The translations under genes were made by a program, and so were the position numbers. 54,505 nt of DNA, taken from the NCBI GenBank assembly GCA_902776945.1, contig CACYSH010000004.1, forward strand, positions 7,170 through 61,674, given 5' to 3'. Shown one piece after another: positions 1-8,701 of this stretch; positions within the stretch are counted from its first letter, which is position 1, and each line of letters begins with the position of its first letter. The DNA comes from an uncultured Ruminococcus sp. Lineage in GTDB: Bacteria > Bacillota > Clostridia > Oscillospirales > Ruminococcaceae. Under the pieces are notes generated by a model that did no database searches, had not been told where the DNA came from, and was given only the letters and a program-made list of their open reading frames with translations.

Positions 1-140
1 TTAGGCGATTTTCATATATGGGTGCGCATTGCGTGTCCGTGAACGCCCCACAAAATCGCGATTTTTACGACATTTTAGAATAGGTTAATGCGTATGGGGG
101 CAAGCCCCGACCCTACAAGATATTGTAGGTCAAAAAAGGT
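1..140. repeat. Dispersed GC-rich intergenic repeat, family B (copy 1)
   Basis: This non-coding stretch carries the modules 'gcgcattgcgtgtccgtgaa', 'aatcgcgatttttac' and 'ttaatgcgtatggggg', followed by a short palindrome around 'gggcaagccc'. The same modules in the same order recur at about 43790-43890, and parts recur at 4376-4740 and 18120-18290. The copy is cut by the window edge. I see no open reading frame or promoter in it. Transposition history is unknown. Confidence 0.7.
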
Positions 141-155
141 TAGCAGACAAATCTA

Positions 156-614
156 TTATTTATTATCTTTATCCCCGCGCTTTTTATCCGCAAGTGAAAT
201 TATCCCGCAGATTATCCACCCGACTGCCGTAATATAGAAAAACCTCTGAAAGCAAGCGGGTATAAGCGAATTGAAAACCACCGTATCAAGCACATATTTC
301 TCCTGCAAATGCGCCGCGCAGTACACGACAAACCCGCCGTAAGCCGCAAGGAACGAAAGCAGATTGTGCTGCACAAAACGGTAAATGCGCTGTTTGCCCG
401 TGTCCTTTCGCCCGAAATAAACGTACTCCGCAAGAGCGATCGCCGCCGTTATCAGCAAGGCTATCCCCGCCGCGGGACTGACTTCGGTGCTGTACGGCTT
501 AGGCTCGCCCCCCGGTCGTGCGAACACCGAGAAAACGCCCGCGTAGAACATCGCCGCCGTATTCAGCACCGCCGCAAGCCCTGCGAAAATCCACGTCTTT
601 ACGCCGAAGCCCAT
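156..614 (-). CDS. Small hypothetical membrane protein, four predicted TM segments
   Basis: This is a 152-aa protein of unknown function. It has hydrophobic segments near residues 8-28, 47-66, 82-102 and 119-141, separated by short charged loops, and a strongly basic C-terminal tail (KKRGDKDNK) that is probably cytoplasmic. Its ATG lies 1 bp after the trmFO stop codon, and its Shine-Dalgarno AAGGAG is inside the last codons of trmFO, so the two genes are translationally coupled. It is the last gene of the dprA-topA-trmFO strand run. I recognise no family signature, and no enzymatic role can be assigned. Confidence 0.75.
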   Translation of the reverse strand: MGFGVKTWIFAGLAAVLNTAAMFYAGVFSVFARPGGEPKPYSTEVSPAAGIALLITAAIALAEYVYFGRKDTGKQRIYRFVQHNLLSFLAAYGGFVVYCAAHLQEKYVLDTVVFNSLIPACFQRFFYITAVGWIICGIISLADKKRGDKDNK

Positions 615-615
615 G

Positions 616-1938
616 TCACAGCTCCTTTATAAAGCGGTCGAGGTCGGCAAGCCCCCGCAGAGCAAGAGCTTCGTAACGTTCCTGCTTTCCTTTGATACGG
701 TTTTCGAGCGGCGGCAGAACGCCCATGTTGCTGCCCATTGGCTGAAAATCCGTCACTGTCTCGTCGCTGATGTAGTTCGCCAACGCGCCGAGCATGGTCG
801 TTTCGGGGAGAATCGCAGGCGGCAGACCCTTAACATCACGCGCCATGTTTAGTCCCGCAAGAATACCGCTCGCCGCCGATTCTATGTAGCCCTCAACGCC
901 CGTCATCTGCCCCGCAAAGTACAGTTCGGGGCGCTCGCGCATACTGAACCGCGCCGTCATGAGCTTCGGCGAATTGATGAACGTGTTGCGGTGCATAACG
1001 CCGTACCGCAGGAACTCGGCGTTTTCAAGCCCCGGTATCATCGAGAACACGCGCTTCTGCTCGCCGAATTTGAGGTTCGTCTGAAAGCCCACAATGTTGT
1101 ACATAGTGCCGCCCGCGTTCTCGGCGCGGAGCTGCACTACCGCGTAATACTTCTGATTCGTGACAGGGTGGCGTATACCGACAGGCTTTAAGGGACCATA
1201 GCGCATTGTGTCCGCGCCGCGTTTGGCAAGCACTTCCACAGGCATACAGCCCTCGTAGACCGTAAAGCCGTCGCGCTCGTTTCCGTCAAATTCGTGGAGC
1301 GGGGCGCTCCCGGCGTGGACAAGCTCCTCGTGAAAGCGCTCGTACTCGTCCTTTTCCATAGGGCAGTTGATATAGTCAGCCTTGCCCCTGCCGTAGCGCG
1401 AAGCGAAAAACGCCTTGTTCATATCAATGCTTTCGAAGCTGACTATCGGAGCCGCCGCGTCGTGGAAGTGGAGATACTCCCCTCCGATAAGCCGCCCGAT
1501 ACTCTCCGAAAGCGCGTCCGAAGTAAGGGGACCCGTTGCGATGATAACGCGACCGTCGGGTATCTCCGTGACCTCGCGCTCCTCGACCGTTATAAGCGGG
1601 TGAGAGCGTATACGCGCCGTCACCTCGTCGGAAAAGCGCGTTCTGTCAACAGCCAGCGCACCGCCCGCCGACACCCGCGCACGTTCGGCGCAGAGCATGG
1701 TCAGCGACCCCAGCCGCCGCATTTCCTCTTTGAGCATACCCGCCGCCGAGCCGATACGCTCTGCTTTCAGCGAATTGGAGCAGACAAGCTCCGCAAAGCC
1801 CTTGTACTTGTGGGCGGGGGTGTATTTCGCGGGCTTCATCTCGAAAAGCCGCACGGGTATTCCCGCCTGTGCTAACTGCCAAGCGGCTTCGCAGCCGGCT
1901 AAACCCGCGCCTATTACCGTAATATAATTATCTTTCAT
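616..1938 (-). CDS. trmFO: Methylenetetrahydrofolate-tRNA-(uracil-54-C5)-methyltransferase TrmFO
   Basis: TrmFO is a cytoplasmic flavoprotein that makes m5U54 (ribothymidine) in the tRNA T-loop, using methylene-THF as carbon donor and FADH2 as reductant. The N-terminal FAD-binding motif GAGLAG is at residues 10-15. The catalytic-cysteine contexts are both present: LVCSNSLKAE puts Cys at residue 53, the position used in the B. subtilis enzyme, and a second Cys lies in EGCMPVEVLAKRG. The 440-aa length is normal. It follows topA and dprA, as in many Firmicutes. ATG at 1938 is taken as the start; an in-frame TTG at 1944 is possible. No clear Shine-Dalgarno site is visible, because a repeat element lies directly upstream. 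Confidence 0.96.
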   Translation of the reverse strand: MKDNYITVIGAGLAGCEAAWQLAQAGIPVRLFEMKPAKYTPAHKYKGFAELVCSNSLKAERIGSAAGMLKEEMRRLGSLTMLCAERARVSAGGALAVDRTRFSDEVTARIRSHPLITVEEREVTEIPDGRVIIATGPLTSDALSESIGRLIGGEYLHFHDAAAPIVSFESIDMNKAFFASRYGRGKADYINCPMEKDEYERFHEELVHAGSAPLHEFDGNERDGFTVYEGCMPVEVLAKRGADTMRYGPLKPVGIRHPVTNQKYYAVVQLRAENAGGTMYNIVGFQTNLKFGEQKRVFSMIPGLENAEFLRYGVMHRNTFINSPKLMTARFSMRERPELYFAGQMTGVEGYIESAASGILAGLNMARDVKGLPPAILPETTMLGALANYISDETVTDFQPMGSNMGVLPPLENRIKGKQERYEALALRGLADLDRFIKEL

Positions 1939-1944
1939 TATCAA

Positions 1945-2141
1945 TAGTCAATCAATAGTTAATAGTTAATAGTGAATAGTGAATAGTTAAGGTGCGCCTG
2001 CGGCGCGAATTATGCGCAGGCTTCGCCGCGCACTGAATAGCCCTTATGAGCAGAAACATTTTTGCGGTGCGTCCGCATAATATCGTCCGCGTAAGCGGAC
2101 ACCATAACTATTCACTATTAACTATTCACTATTCACTTTTT
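1945..2141. repeat. Heptamer-flanked hairpin repeat, family A (copy 1)
   Basis: Five tandem 7-mers (AATAGTT/AATAGTG, 1954-1988) on one side and four inverted 7-mers (AACTATT/CACTATT, 2106-2133) on the other enclose a roughly 115-bp core. The core contains hairpins such as GTCCGCGTAAGCGGAC. It fills the whole gap between the topA stop and the trmFO start. About 100 bp of the core recurs almost unchanged, in inverse orientation, at 8800-8895. The architecture is MITE-like, but no target duplication can be defined. Confidence 0.85.
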
Positions 2142-4229
2142 TCAGTTCTCCGACAAGTCCTTCTCGTACCCGCAGCCTTCCTTGTGGCAGACCAGCTTGC
2201 CGTTCTTGCCGCCCTTGCGGAAGAGCGTGCTGCCGCAGGTGGGGCATTTGTCCGCCGTCGGCTCGTCCCATGTCATGAAGCGGCAGTCGGGATTCTTCTC
2301 GCAGCCGAAATACTTCTTGCCCTTCTTCGACTTTTTGAGCAGCACCTTTCCCCCGCAGAACGGACACAGCCCGCCCGTATCGTGAACGACGGGCTTTGTG
2401 TTGGTACACTCGGGGAAGCCCGTACACGCAAGGAATTTCCCGAATCGTCCGAGCTTTATGACCATAGGCTTTCCGCAGACCTCGCATATCTGATCGGTCT
2501 CCTCGTCGGGGACTTTAATGCGCTTGTCCTTCATAGCCTCTTCCGCCTTTTCAAGCTCCTTCTCGAAATCGCCGTAGAACTCCTTTATGGTCTCCTTCCA
2601 CTGCATTTCGCCGTTTTCCACCTTGTCGAGGTCACTCTCCATATTCGCCGTGAACTTCAAATCAACTATCTTGTTGAAATGCTCGCTCATCAGCTGATTC
2701 GTCACCTCGCCGAGCGACGTGGGTTTGAGCTGTTTGCCGTCGCGCTCGACATAGTTACGCGCCAAAATAGTCGTGATAGTCGGAACGTATGTCGAGGGTC
2801 TGCCGATTCCCGTTTCCTCGAAAGCCTTTACAAGAGCGGCTTCGGTGTAGCGCGGGGGCGGCTGAGTAAAATGCTGATTGCCCTCTAAGCTGACGAGCTG
2901 CGCCTCCGCGTCCTTCTCTATGCCCGTAAGGTCGTTTTTAGATTCGCTTTCGTCGTCCTTTGTTTCCTCGTAAAGCACCGTAAAGCCGTCGAACCTGATA
3001 GAATAGCCCGAAGCCTTGAAAACGCAGCCGTTAGCTTCAATGTCAACAGAGACCGTATTCAGCTGGCACTTAGCCATCTGGCTCGCCATAAAGCGCTCCC
3101 ATATCAGCTTGTAGAGCTTGTACTGGTCGCTTGTCACGCCGCTCGCCTTTACCATATCGGGAGTAAGCTCGGGGTGGGTCGGTCGGATAGCCTCGTGAGC
3201 GTCCTGAGCGTTGCCCTTTGTCTTGTACTTGTTCGGCTCGTCGGGGATATATTCCTCGCCGTACTTCTTTCTGATATATTCGTAAGCCGCCGCCCGCGCT
3301 TCGTCGCTGATACGCTGGCTGTCGGTACGCATATATGTGATAAGCCCGACGGGACCCATATCCTTGATGTCAACGCCTTCGTAAAGCTCCTGCGCCACCT
3401 TCATCGTGCGGCGTGCCTGGAATGAAAGCCTTTTTGAAGCCTCCTGCTGCAAGGTCGAGGTAGTAAAGGGCGCGGCGGGAGACTTGCGGCGGACGCTTTT
3501 CTTCACGTTCGTAACGATAAACTTAGCGCCTTCAAGACGGTTCAGCACCGCGTCGGTCTGTTCTTTTGAGCCAAGCTCCGCCTTTTTGCCGTCAACGGTT
3601 TCGAGCTTTGCCGAAAAGGGCTTTTTCATGGCGGCGGTCTTGAACTGCGCGTCCACCGACCAGTATTCGGTAGACACGAACTTGCGTATCTCCTCTTCGC
3701 GGTCGCAGATCATCTTTACCGCGACTGACTGCACTCTTCCTGCCGAAAGTCCGCGCCGTATCTTCCGCCACAGGAACGGCGACAGCTTATAGCCCACTAT
3801 CCTGTCAAGCACGCGCCTTGCCTGCTGCGCGTCAACGAGGTTCATATCTATCTGACGGGGCGCACTCATACCCGCCTTAATGCCCGTTGCGGTAAGCTCG
3901 CGGAATGTCACGCGGTTCTTGTCATTTAAATCGAGCTTCAAAATCTGCGCCAAATGCCACGAAATAGCCTCTCCCTCGCGGTCGGGGTCTCCCGCGAGAT
4001 AAACATGGTCGCACTTTTTGGCGAGCTTGGTTATCTCTTTTATCGTGGTCTCTTTATCCTTGATATTTATATAATGCGGCTCAAAGTCGTTTTCAATATC
4101 AACGCCGAGCTTCGACTTCGGCAGGTCGCGCAGATGACCCTTTGAAGCCACTACCTCATAATTACCGCTGAGGTATCTTTTTATCGTCTTCACCTTTGTA
4201 GGCGACTCAACTATAATAAGATCGGACAA
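2142..4229 (-). CDS. topA: DNA topoisomerase I (type IA)
   Basis: This enzyme relaxes negatively supercoiled DNA through a transient 5'-phosphotyrosine on single-stranded DNA. The Toprim start LIIVESPTKVKTI is at the N-terminus and the active-site context GLITYMRTDS places the catalytic Tyr at residue 299. Three C-terminal four-cysteine zinc modules occupy roughly residues 575-690, including CEVCG, CPFCGG and CPTCG. The 695-aa length is typical of Firmicutes. The start codon is TTG at 4229, with GGAGGG about 6 nt upstream. It lies between dprA and trmFO in the usual order. Its stop codon directly abuts repeat family A. Confidence 0.97.
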   Translation of the reverse strand: MSDLIIVESPTKVKTIKRYLSGNYEVVASKGHLRDLPKSKLGVDIENDFEPHYINIKDKETTIKEITKLAKKCDHVYLAGDPDREGEAISWHLAQILKLDLNDKNRVTFRELTATGIKAGMSAPRQIDMNLVDAQQARRVLDRIVGYKLSPFLWRKIRRGLSAGRVQSVAVKMICDREEEIRKFVSTEYWSVDAQFKTAAMKKPFSAKLETVDGKKAELGSKEQTDAVLNRLEGAKFIVTNVKKSVRRKSPAAPFTTSTLQQEASKRLSFQARRTMKVAQELYEGVDIKDMGPVGLITYMRTDSQRISDEARAAAYEYIRKKYGEEYIPDEPNKYKTKGNAQDAHEAIRPTHPELTPDMVKASGVTSDQYKLYKLIWERFMASQMAKCQLNTVSVDIEANGCVFKASGYSIRFDGFTVLYEETKDDESESKNDLTGIEKDAEAQLVSLEGNQHFTQPPPRYTEAALVKAFEETGIGRPSTYVPTITTILARNYVERDGKQLKPTSLGEVTNQLMSEHFNKIVDLKFTANMESDLDKVENGEMQWKETIKEFYGDFEKELEKAEEAMKDKRIKVPDEETDQICEVCGKPMVIKLGRFGKFLACTGFPECTNTKPVVHDTGGLCPFCGGKVLLKKSKKGKKYFGCEKNPDCRFMTWDEPTADKCPTCGSTLFRKGGKNGKLVCHKEGCGYEKDLSEN

Positions 4230-4754
4230 ATTATTCCCTCCGTTTTTTCTTTTTCAATTCTATACCATAAATGAGCGTCTGTGAATTTTCCCTCACGCTG
4301 CCCTTCGCAAATCACGTTGATTTCGGGGTCACACGGACGCACAATGCGCTCCACTACATTATATTCAATGGAAAAATCGTGCCGAGCGGCGGGGGCAAGC
4401 CCCCATTTGCATTAACCTAACTTAGAACCATTGAAAATACGGTGATTTAGTGGTTATTCGGGCGAAACGGGCGGGAGCAAGCCCCCGCCCTACACCTGAT
4501 TTTGTGCGGGTTACATATTGTAGGTTAATGCGTATGGGGCAAGCCCCCGCCCTACAAACATTGTGCGGGACGGTTGGCGGATTCGTGACGGCGGGGCAAT
4601 TCACCTACGCGCAATGCGCGCCCCTGCATTAAAGTGCAAAAATCAAAGTCGTTTACTATAACAGGTCGTGTCGTCCGGGGCGGACAGGTCGGGGCAAGCC
4701 CCGACCCTGCAAGGTTTTTCATGGATAAAATTCTTTCCAATACATGACGAACCG
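4230..4754. repeat. Gene-free 525-bp gap with family B repeats
   Basis: This is the spacer between dprA and topA. From about 4376 to 4740 it is filled by family B modules: 'cggcgggggcaagccccc', 'ttagaaccattgaaaatacg', 'ttaatgcgtatggggcaagc' and 'gtcggggcaagccccgac'. The first two modules recur together at 43670-43730 and 18130-18190. The remaining part, 4230-4375, has a possible TATAGAAT -10-like sequence for topA (about 4257-4264 on the minus strand), but I cannot place a convincing -35. There is no supported gene here. Confidence 0.65.
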
Positions 4755-5987
4755 TTATGATCTTTTATAACGCTTTCCCGAAAGCTCCGTTATATACCCC
4801 TCAAGCATAAGATCGGTGAGTATCTGCACTAACTCCGGAATGCCCATTTCCAGCTCCTCCGAAAGCCTGTTTATATGTATCGGCGTATCGCTCTTCTCAA
4901 ACAGCTCCCACAGCCTTTTCTCGTCCTCCGAAAAGCCGCTTATATCTATTGTAGCAGACATTTCCGATTTATGCAAGCCCTCACTGACATTTTTTTGCTC
5001 ATTTTTTGTAATTGTTCGCGGGGCTGTCACCTTTTTTGCCGTTTTCGCCGACTGTTCCCGCACGGGCGCGGCTGACGGCGGCACTGTCGGCACCGATACC
5101 GGCGCGGCTGCCTTTATCCCCAGCGCCGCCGTCACCTCGTCCGCCGAAAAAACAGGCAGCGCCCCGCCCCGCAAAAGATCGCGCTGACCGAAAAATCTGC
5201 CGTCGTAAATGTCGGCGGGCGGCACCGTCAGCACGGGCTTGTTCATCGCCCGCGCTATCTCCGCATTGTTAAGCCCCCTGCTGCCGGTCCGGCATTCTAT
5301 GAACACCACCGCCCGCGCCAGTCCGCAGAGCAGACGGTTTCGGCGCTCGAAAGGTATCCTGCCGTAATCCGCAAAGGCGGTAAATTCCGAAACGACCGCC
5401 CCATGCCCCGCTATCTTGCCGACCTGCTCGGGCGCGTACTGATCGCTGAAAATACCTCTGCCAAGCACCGCCGCAGCCATGCCCTTTTCGGCGGCAGACT
5501 CCGCCGAAACAGCGTCAATGCCGTTTTCAAGCCCCGTCACGATGGTAACGCCGCGCTCCGCAAGCTCTCCCGCAAGACGCTCGGCTGTTCTTACCGAGCC
5601 CGCCGTCGGCGTGCGCGTCCCGACGATAAGCACAACGGGACGCTCCTTCGAAAGCGCCGATACATCGCCCCTGACATACAGCACAATGGGCGGGTCGGCT
5701 ATCCTGCGAACGTCTGCGGGATAGCCCGCGCTGCTGTATGTAACGACATTTACGCCCGCCTGTCTGCAACGTTCGAGAAGCTCCGCCGCCGCCGAAAAAG
5801 GCATAGTCCGTTTTTTGCGCTGCGCGTCGGTAAGGCTGTCGTCGAGCCTGCCCTCCGCGAGTTCCCGCGCAAAGCCGCTCACGCGCTCGTATCCGCGGCA
5901 CAGCTTCCAGAACGAGGACACCCCCGCCCCGAAAAGTATACTCAGCCATATCCAGTAAACGCGGCGGTCGTCAAAGCTCTCTGTCAC
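4755..5987 (-). CDS. dprA: DNA-processing protein DprA (Smf), divergent
   Basis: DprA binds incoming single-stranded DNA and loads RecA during natural transformation. The Rossmann-like core runs over about residues 60-285, with VGTRTPT (usual form GSR), TGLENGIDA (usual GLARGID), FERRNRLLCGL (usual FPRRNR) and RTGSRGLNNAEIA. The C-terminus (about 335-410) is a DprA-type winged helix. A 50-residue Ala/Pro/Lys-rich linker joins the two. The 410-aa length is longer than the minimal family size. The start is GTG at 5987, overlapping the upstream methyltransferase gene by 17 bp. The core motifs are unusually altered, so activity in transformation is uncertain, although the fold assignment is secure. 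Confidence 0.9.
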   Translation of the reverse strand: MTESFDDRRVYWIWLSILFGAGVSSFWKLCRGYERVSGFARELAEGRLDDSLTDAQRKKRTMPFSAAAELLERCRQAGVNVVTYSSAGYPADVRRIADPPIVLYVRGDVSALSKERPVVLIVGTRTPTAGSVRTAERLAGELAERGVTIVTGLENGIDAVSAESAAEKGMAAAVLGRGIFSDQYAPEQVGKIAGHGAVVSEFTAFADYGRIPFERRNRLLCGLARAVVFIECRTGSRGLNNAEIARAMNKPVLTVPPADIYDGRFFGQRDLLRGGALPVFSADEVTAALGIKAAAPVSVPTVPPSAAPVREQSAKTAKKVTAPRTITKNEQKNVSEGLHKSEMSATIDISGFSEDEKRLWELFEKSDTPIHINRLSEELEMGIPELVQILTDLMLEGYITELSGKRYKRS

Positions 5988-6768
5988 GTCCGCTCATCTC
6001 CCATACAAGAATAGTCCCCGCGATAGCGGCGTTAAGCGATTCGGTGCTGCCGCGCATTTTTATCGTGACCCTTCCGCTGCAAAGCGAAGCAGTCTCCTCC
6101 GCAAGTCCCCTGCCCTCGTTGCCGATGACGACGGCACAGCCGCCCGAAAAATCGGTCTGCGAAACGCTCTGCCCGCCCCTCACGACGGCGGCGAGGGTCT
6201 TTATCCCGCTTTCGGCAAGCACCGCCAGCACACGGCAAACGTCCTTCTCAATGAAAACATCAACTTTGGTAAGACTTCCCATACACGAGCGAACAGTCTT
6301 GGGGTTGTAGAGGTCGGCGCAGTTTCCGCTCAGGATAACGCCCGAAAGCCCCACGGCGGCGGCTGTCCTTATCATCGTGCCGAGATTTCCCGGATCTTGC
6401 AGCTCGTCCAAAACGAGGTATTTCCCGGACGGGAGCGCGTCGCCGAGCGGCAGATCGAGCTTTTTCACGACCGCGAACACGCCCTGCGTGCTGCCTGTAT
6501 CGGACATCTTATCCGCCACCTCTTCGGTGACGGTAAAGCGCCTTTCGGCGGGGACAAGCGCCAGCCGCCCCGTATCGAGCAGCCCCGCGTATTTTTCGAG
6601 CGCGGATTCGGTGCAGAAAAGCGCCGTTATATCGGCTTCGCCCGCAATATCGACTATCCCGCGCATACCCTCCGCGACGAAAAGCCCCAGTTCGGCGCGG
6701 GCTTTTCGGCTTTCGGCGAGCTTGCGGTACTGTTTTATTTTCGGATTGTCCTTACTTGTTATCAGCAT
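5971..6768 (-). CDS. TrmH-family (SpoU) RNA 2'-O-methyltransferase
   Basis: This 265-aa SPOUT methyltransferase probably ribose-methylates 23S rRNA or tRNA with S-adenosylmethionine. An N-terminal SpoU substrate-binding region (ITSKDNPKIKQYRKLAESR) resembles the RlmB/TsnR type. The three SPOUT motifs follow: QDPGNLGTMIRTA, VIGNEGRGL and STESLNAAIAG, which build the knotted cofactor site. The ATG at 6768 is chosen because GGGAGGTG lies 6 nt upstream; a longer frame upstream would overlap the GNAT gene. It overlaps dprA by 17 bp. The exact nucleotide target cannot be told from sequence. Confidence 0.92.
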   Translation of the reverse strand: MLITSKDNPKIKQYRKLAESRKARAELGLFVAEGMRGIVDIAGEADITALFCTESALEKYAGLLDTGRLALVPAERRFTVTEEVADKMSDTGSTQGVFAVVKKLDLPLGDALPSGKYLVLDELQDPGNLGTMIRTAAAVGLSGVILSGNCADLYNPKTVRSCMGSLTKVDVFIEKDVCRVLAVLAESGIKTLAAVVRGGQSVSQTDFSGGCAVVIGNEGRGLAEETASLCSGRVTIKMRGSTESLNAAIAGTILVWEMSGRDREL

Positions 6769-6788
6769 TTTTCGGCACCTCCCGCGCT

Positions 6789-7316
6789 TTAAAGCTCTAT
6801 CCAATACCTCTGAATAACGCCGCATTTACCGAGACCCGCCTCGTCCGCGACCTCGTTTTCAAGCCTCGCGAAGCATTTAAGTATCGTGCGGCGCGAGGCT
6901 TCATTGTCCTTATCGCAGGTGACGAGCAGCCGTTTCTCCCCGCGAGCCTTAGCCTTTTCGATGAGAAGCCGCAGCATTTCCGAACCGTAACCCTTACGGC
7001 GCTCGGTTCTGCGGACGGTATAACCCGTATGTCCGCCGTATTTCAACAGAAAATCCGAAAGCACATAGCGATAGTCGATTATCCCGACCACCTTGTTGTC
7101 CGACTCTCTCACCGCGAGAAAAACGTCCGACGGAGAGCAATTTTCGCCGTAGAGCTTTTTCATCAGCGTGTGATTATCGCACCATTCGGCATAGCTTTGA
7201 GCCTTATCAAGCCCCGCGCAGCCGTCAAAGCCCTCGCCGTCCGCAAGCATTTCGGCGCGAAACTCCATGACCTGCGCTTCGTATTCGGGTGCCGGAAGTA
7301 TCAGTTTTATGTCCAT
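6789..7316 (-). CDS. GNAT family N-acetyltransferase
   Basis: This 175-aa protein has the GNAT acetyl-CoA fold. Central strands VFLAVRESDNKVVGIIDYR are followed by the pyrophosphate-loop motif A, seen as VRRTERRKGYGSEMLRLLI (R-R-x-G-x-G/S pattern), and the C-terminal region carries NEASRRTILK. The substrate is unknown; the long acidic N-terminus resembles antibiotic- or amino-acid-modifying members. The ATG at 7316 is chosen because an upstream in-frame codon falls inside the rplT terminator. The gene sits 14 bp past that terminator and 20 bp before the methyltransferase gene, so it probably depends on read-through or an unseen promoter. Confidence 0.85.
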   Translation of the reverse strand: MDIKLILPAPEYEAQVMEFRAEMLADGEGFDGCAGLDKAQSYAEWCDNHTLMKKLYGENCSPSDVFLAVRESDNKVVGIIDYRYVLSDFLLKYGGHTGYTVRRTERRKGYGSEMLRLLIEKAKARGEKRLLVTCDKDNEASRRTILKCFARLENEVADEAGLGKCGVIQRYWIEL

Positions 7317-7331
7317 ACTTATCACCAAAAT

Positions 7332-7365
7332 AAAAAAGCGCACAAGCCGCGTAAAGCCTGTGCGC
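7332..7365 (-). terminator. Rho-independent terminator after rplT
   Basis: On the minus strand GCGCACAGGC pairs with GCTTGTGCGC (arms 7356-7365 and 7338-7347, one G-U pair) around an 8-nt loop, and is followed by TTTTTT (7332-7337). It closes the infC-rpmI-rplT operon 15 bp after rplT. Confidence 0.9.
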
Positions 7366-7379
7366 AAAAGATACTTATA

Positions 7380-7733
7380 TCAGAGTGCAGCCTTTGCCTG
7401 CTCGGCTATTGCGGTGAAGCCTGCGGGGTCGCTGATAGCGATCTCGGAAAGCATCTTTCTGTTGAGAGCGATGCCCGCCTTCTTGCAGCCGTTCATAAAG
7501 GTGGAGTAGTTCATGCCGTTAAGATTCGCGGCGGCGGAGATTCTGGTGATCCACAGTCTTCTGAAGTCTCTCTTCTTCTGTCTTCTGCCGATGTAGGCAT
7601 ACTGACCGGACTTCATAACAGCCTGCTTCGCCATCTTGAAGTGCTTGCTCTTTGCACCGAAATATCCCTTAGCGAGCTTCAGGATCTTGTTTCTTCTCTT
7701 GCGAGTCATCATCGCGCCCTTAATACGAGCCAT
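7380..7733 (-). CDS. rplT: 50S ribosomal protein L20
   Basis: L20 binds 23S rRNA early in large-subunit assembly and, in Bacillus, represses its own operon through the infC leader. The 117-aa protein has the family pattern: a basic N-terminal helix ([22 protein letters not shown]), then [16 protein letters not shown] and NGMNYSTFM. The Shine-Dalgarno AGGAGG precedes the ATG by 9 nt. It is the last gene of the infC-rpmI-rplT operon and is followed by a strong terminator. Confidence 0.98.
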   Translation of the reverse strand: MARIKGAMMTRKRRNKILKLAKGYFGAKSKHFKMAKQAVMKSGQYAYIGRRQKKRDFRRLWITRISAAANLNGMNYSTFMNGCKKAGIALNRKMLSEIAISDPAGFTAIAEQAKAAL

Positions 7734-7776
7734 AGTTTATTACCTCCTGTTAATTACATCAAGTTGTTACTGCGGC

Positions 7777-7977
7777 TCAGTGCTTGTAAGGAATGAGCGC
7801 CTTTACGTTTGCAAGATTGGTCTCGTCGGCATAACCTGCGCCGCGGAGTATTCTCTTGCGCTTGTGATCCTTCTGATTAAGTCTGTGTCTCTTATTGATG
7901 TGCTGATACTTCACCTTTCCGGTACCGGTAACGGTAAAGCGCTTCTTTGCACCGGAATGAGTCTTGATCTTGGGCAT
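7777..7977 (-). CDS. rpmI: 50S ribosomal protein L35
   Basis: L35 is a small, very basic 66-aa large-subunit protein. The family signature [20 protein letters not shown] is at the N-terminus, followed by [16 protein letters not shown] lies 9 nt before the ATG. It lies 24 bp after infC and 43 bp before rplT, in the universal operon order. Confidence 0.98.
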   Translation of the reverse strand: MPKIKTHSGAKKRFTVTGTGKVKYQHINKRHRLNQKDHKRKRILRGAGYADETNLANVKALIPYKH

Positions 7978-8001
7978 AATATTTATCCTCCTTGTTATTT
8001 A

Positions 8002-8520
8002 TTACTTCGACGATCTGGGAGAAACGTACATAACGTAGCTTCTGCCCTCCATCTTGGGCTGCTTATCAACAACACCTGTCTCCGAAACAGCCTCGGCGAA
8101 CTTTTTCAAAAGCTCCTCGCCGAACTGCGGGTGAGCGACGGTTCTTTTGCGGAAGCGTACCTCCACTTTAAGTCTGTCGCCGTTTTTCAGGAATTTCACA
8201 GCCTGATTGACCTTCGTTTCGAAATCGTGGGTGTCGATAGTTGACGACATCTTGATCTCCTTGACGTCCATTACCTTCTGGTTTTTCTTAGCTTCCTTTT
8301 CGCGCTTCTGCTGTTCGAAGAGGAACTTTCCGAAATCCATGATCCTGCACACGGGGGGATTGGCGGTCGGGGCGATCATCACAAGATCGTGATCCTCCGC
8401 ATAAGCCTTTTCGAGCGCAGCCCTTGACGGCATGATACCAAGCTGATTCCCTTCGGAGTCGATAACTCTGATCTCCTTCTCGCGGATATCCTCGTTTACC
8501 TTATAATCCTTGTTGTTAAT
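8002..8520 (-). CDS. infC: Translation initiation factor IF-3, probable AUU start
   Basis: IF-3 binds the 30S subunit, prevents premature 50S joining and proofreads start codons. The N-terminal domain has NEDIREKEIRVIDSEGNQLG and the linker region has MDFGKFLFEQQKREKEAKKN; the C-terminal domain carries KNGDRLKVEVRFRKRTVAHP. Residues align with normal IF-3 starting at I-N-N-K-D-Y-K-V-N-E. At that place the only in-frame start candidate with a well-spaced Shine-Dalgarno (GGAGG, 9 nt upstream) is ATT at 8518-8520; no ATG, GTG or TTG fits. AUU starts are known in infC of other bacteria, where they allow autoregulation. The resulting protein is 172 aa, a normal length. Confidence 0.93.
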   Translation of the reverse strand: MNNKDYKVNEDIREKEIRVIDSEGNQLGIMPSRAALEKAYAEDHDLVMIAPTANPPVCRIMDFGKFLFEQQKREKEAKKNQKVMDVKEIKMSSTIDTHDFETKVNQAVKFLKNGDRLKVEVRFRKRTVAHPQFGEELLKKFAEAVSETGVVDKQPKMEGRSYVMYVSPRSSK

Positions 8521-8542
8521 AACACTACACCTCCAAGCTGAT

Positions 8543-8579
8543 AAAAAGCGGACACAGAACATTTCCGTTCCGTATCCGC
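8543..8579 (-). promoter_or_regulatory. Transcription attenuator in the infC-rpmI-rplT leader (L20 leader type)
   Basis: On the minus strand a 13-bp stem, with two G-U pairs and a 6-nt loop (arms 8567-8579 and 8548-8560, GCGGATACGGAAC with GTTCTGTGTCCGC), is followed by TTTTT. It lies 23 nt before the infC start codon and about 115 nt after the promoter. The position and form match the L20-controlled leader attenuator known in Bacillus. A competing upstream hairpin CCGGAATGCGTTTTCCGG (8593-8610) could take part in switching. L20 binding itself is inferred. Confidence 0.85.
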
Positions 8580-8701
8580 ATAATATACATAATTCCCGGA
8601 AAACGCATTCCGGCAAGCTGATATTCACACGGCAGCCTTTCCACAGCCAAAGCGGCGTTCAAGGCGAGAACGGTCATAGTTCTTCTTTCTGTCACCATAA
8701 T

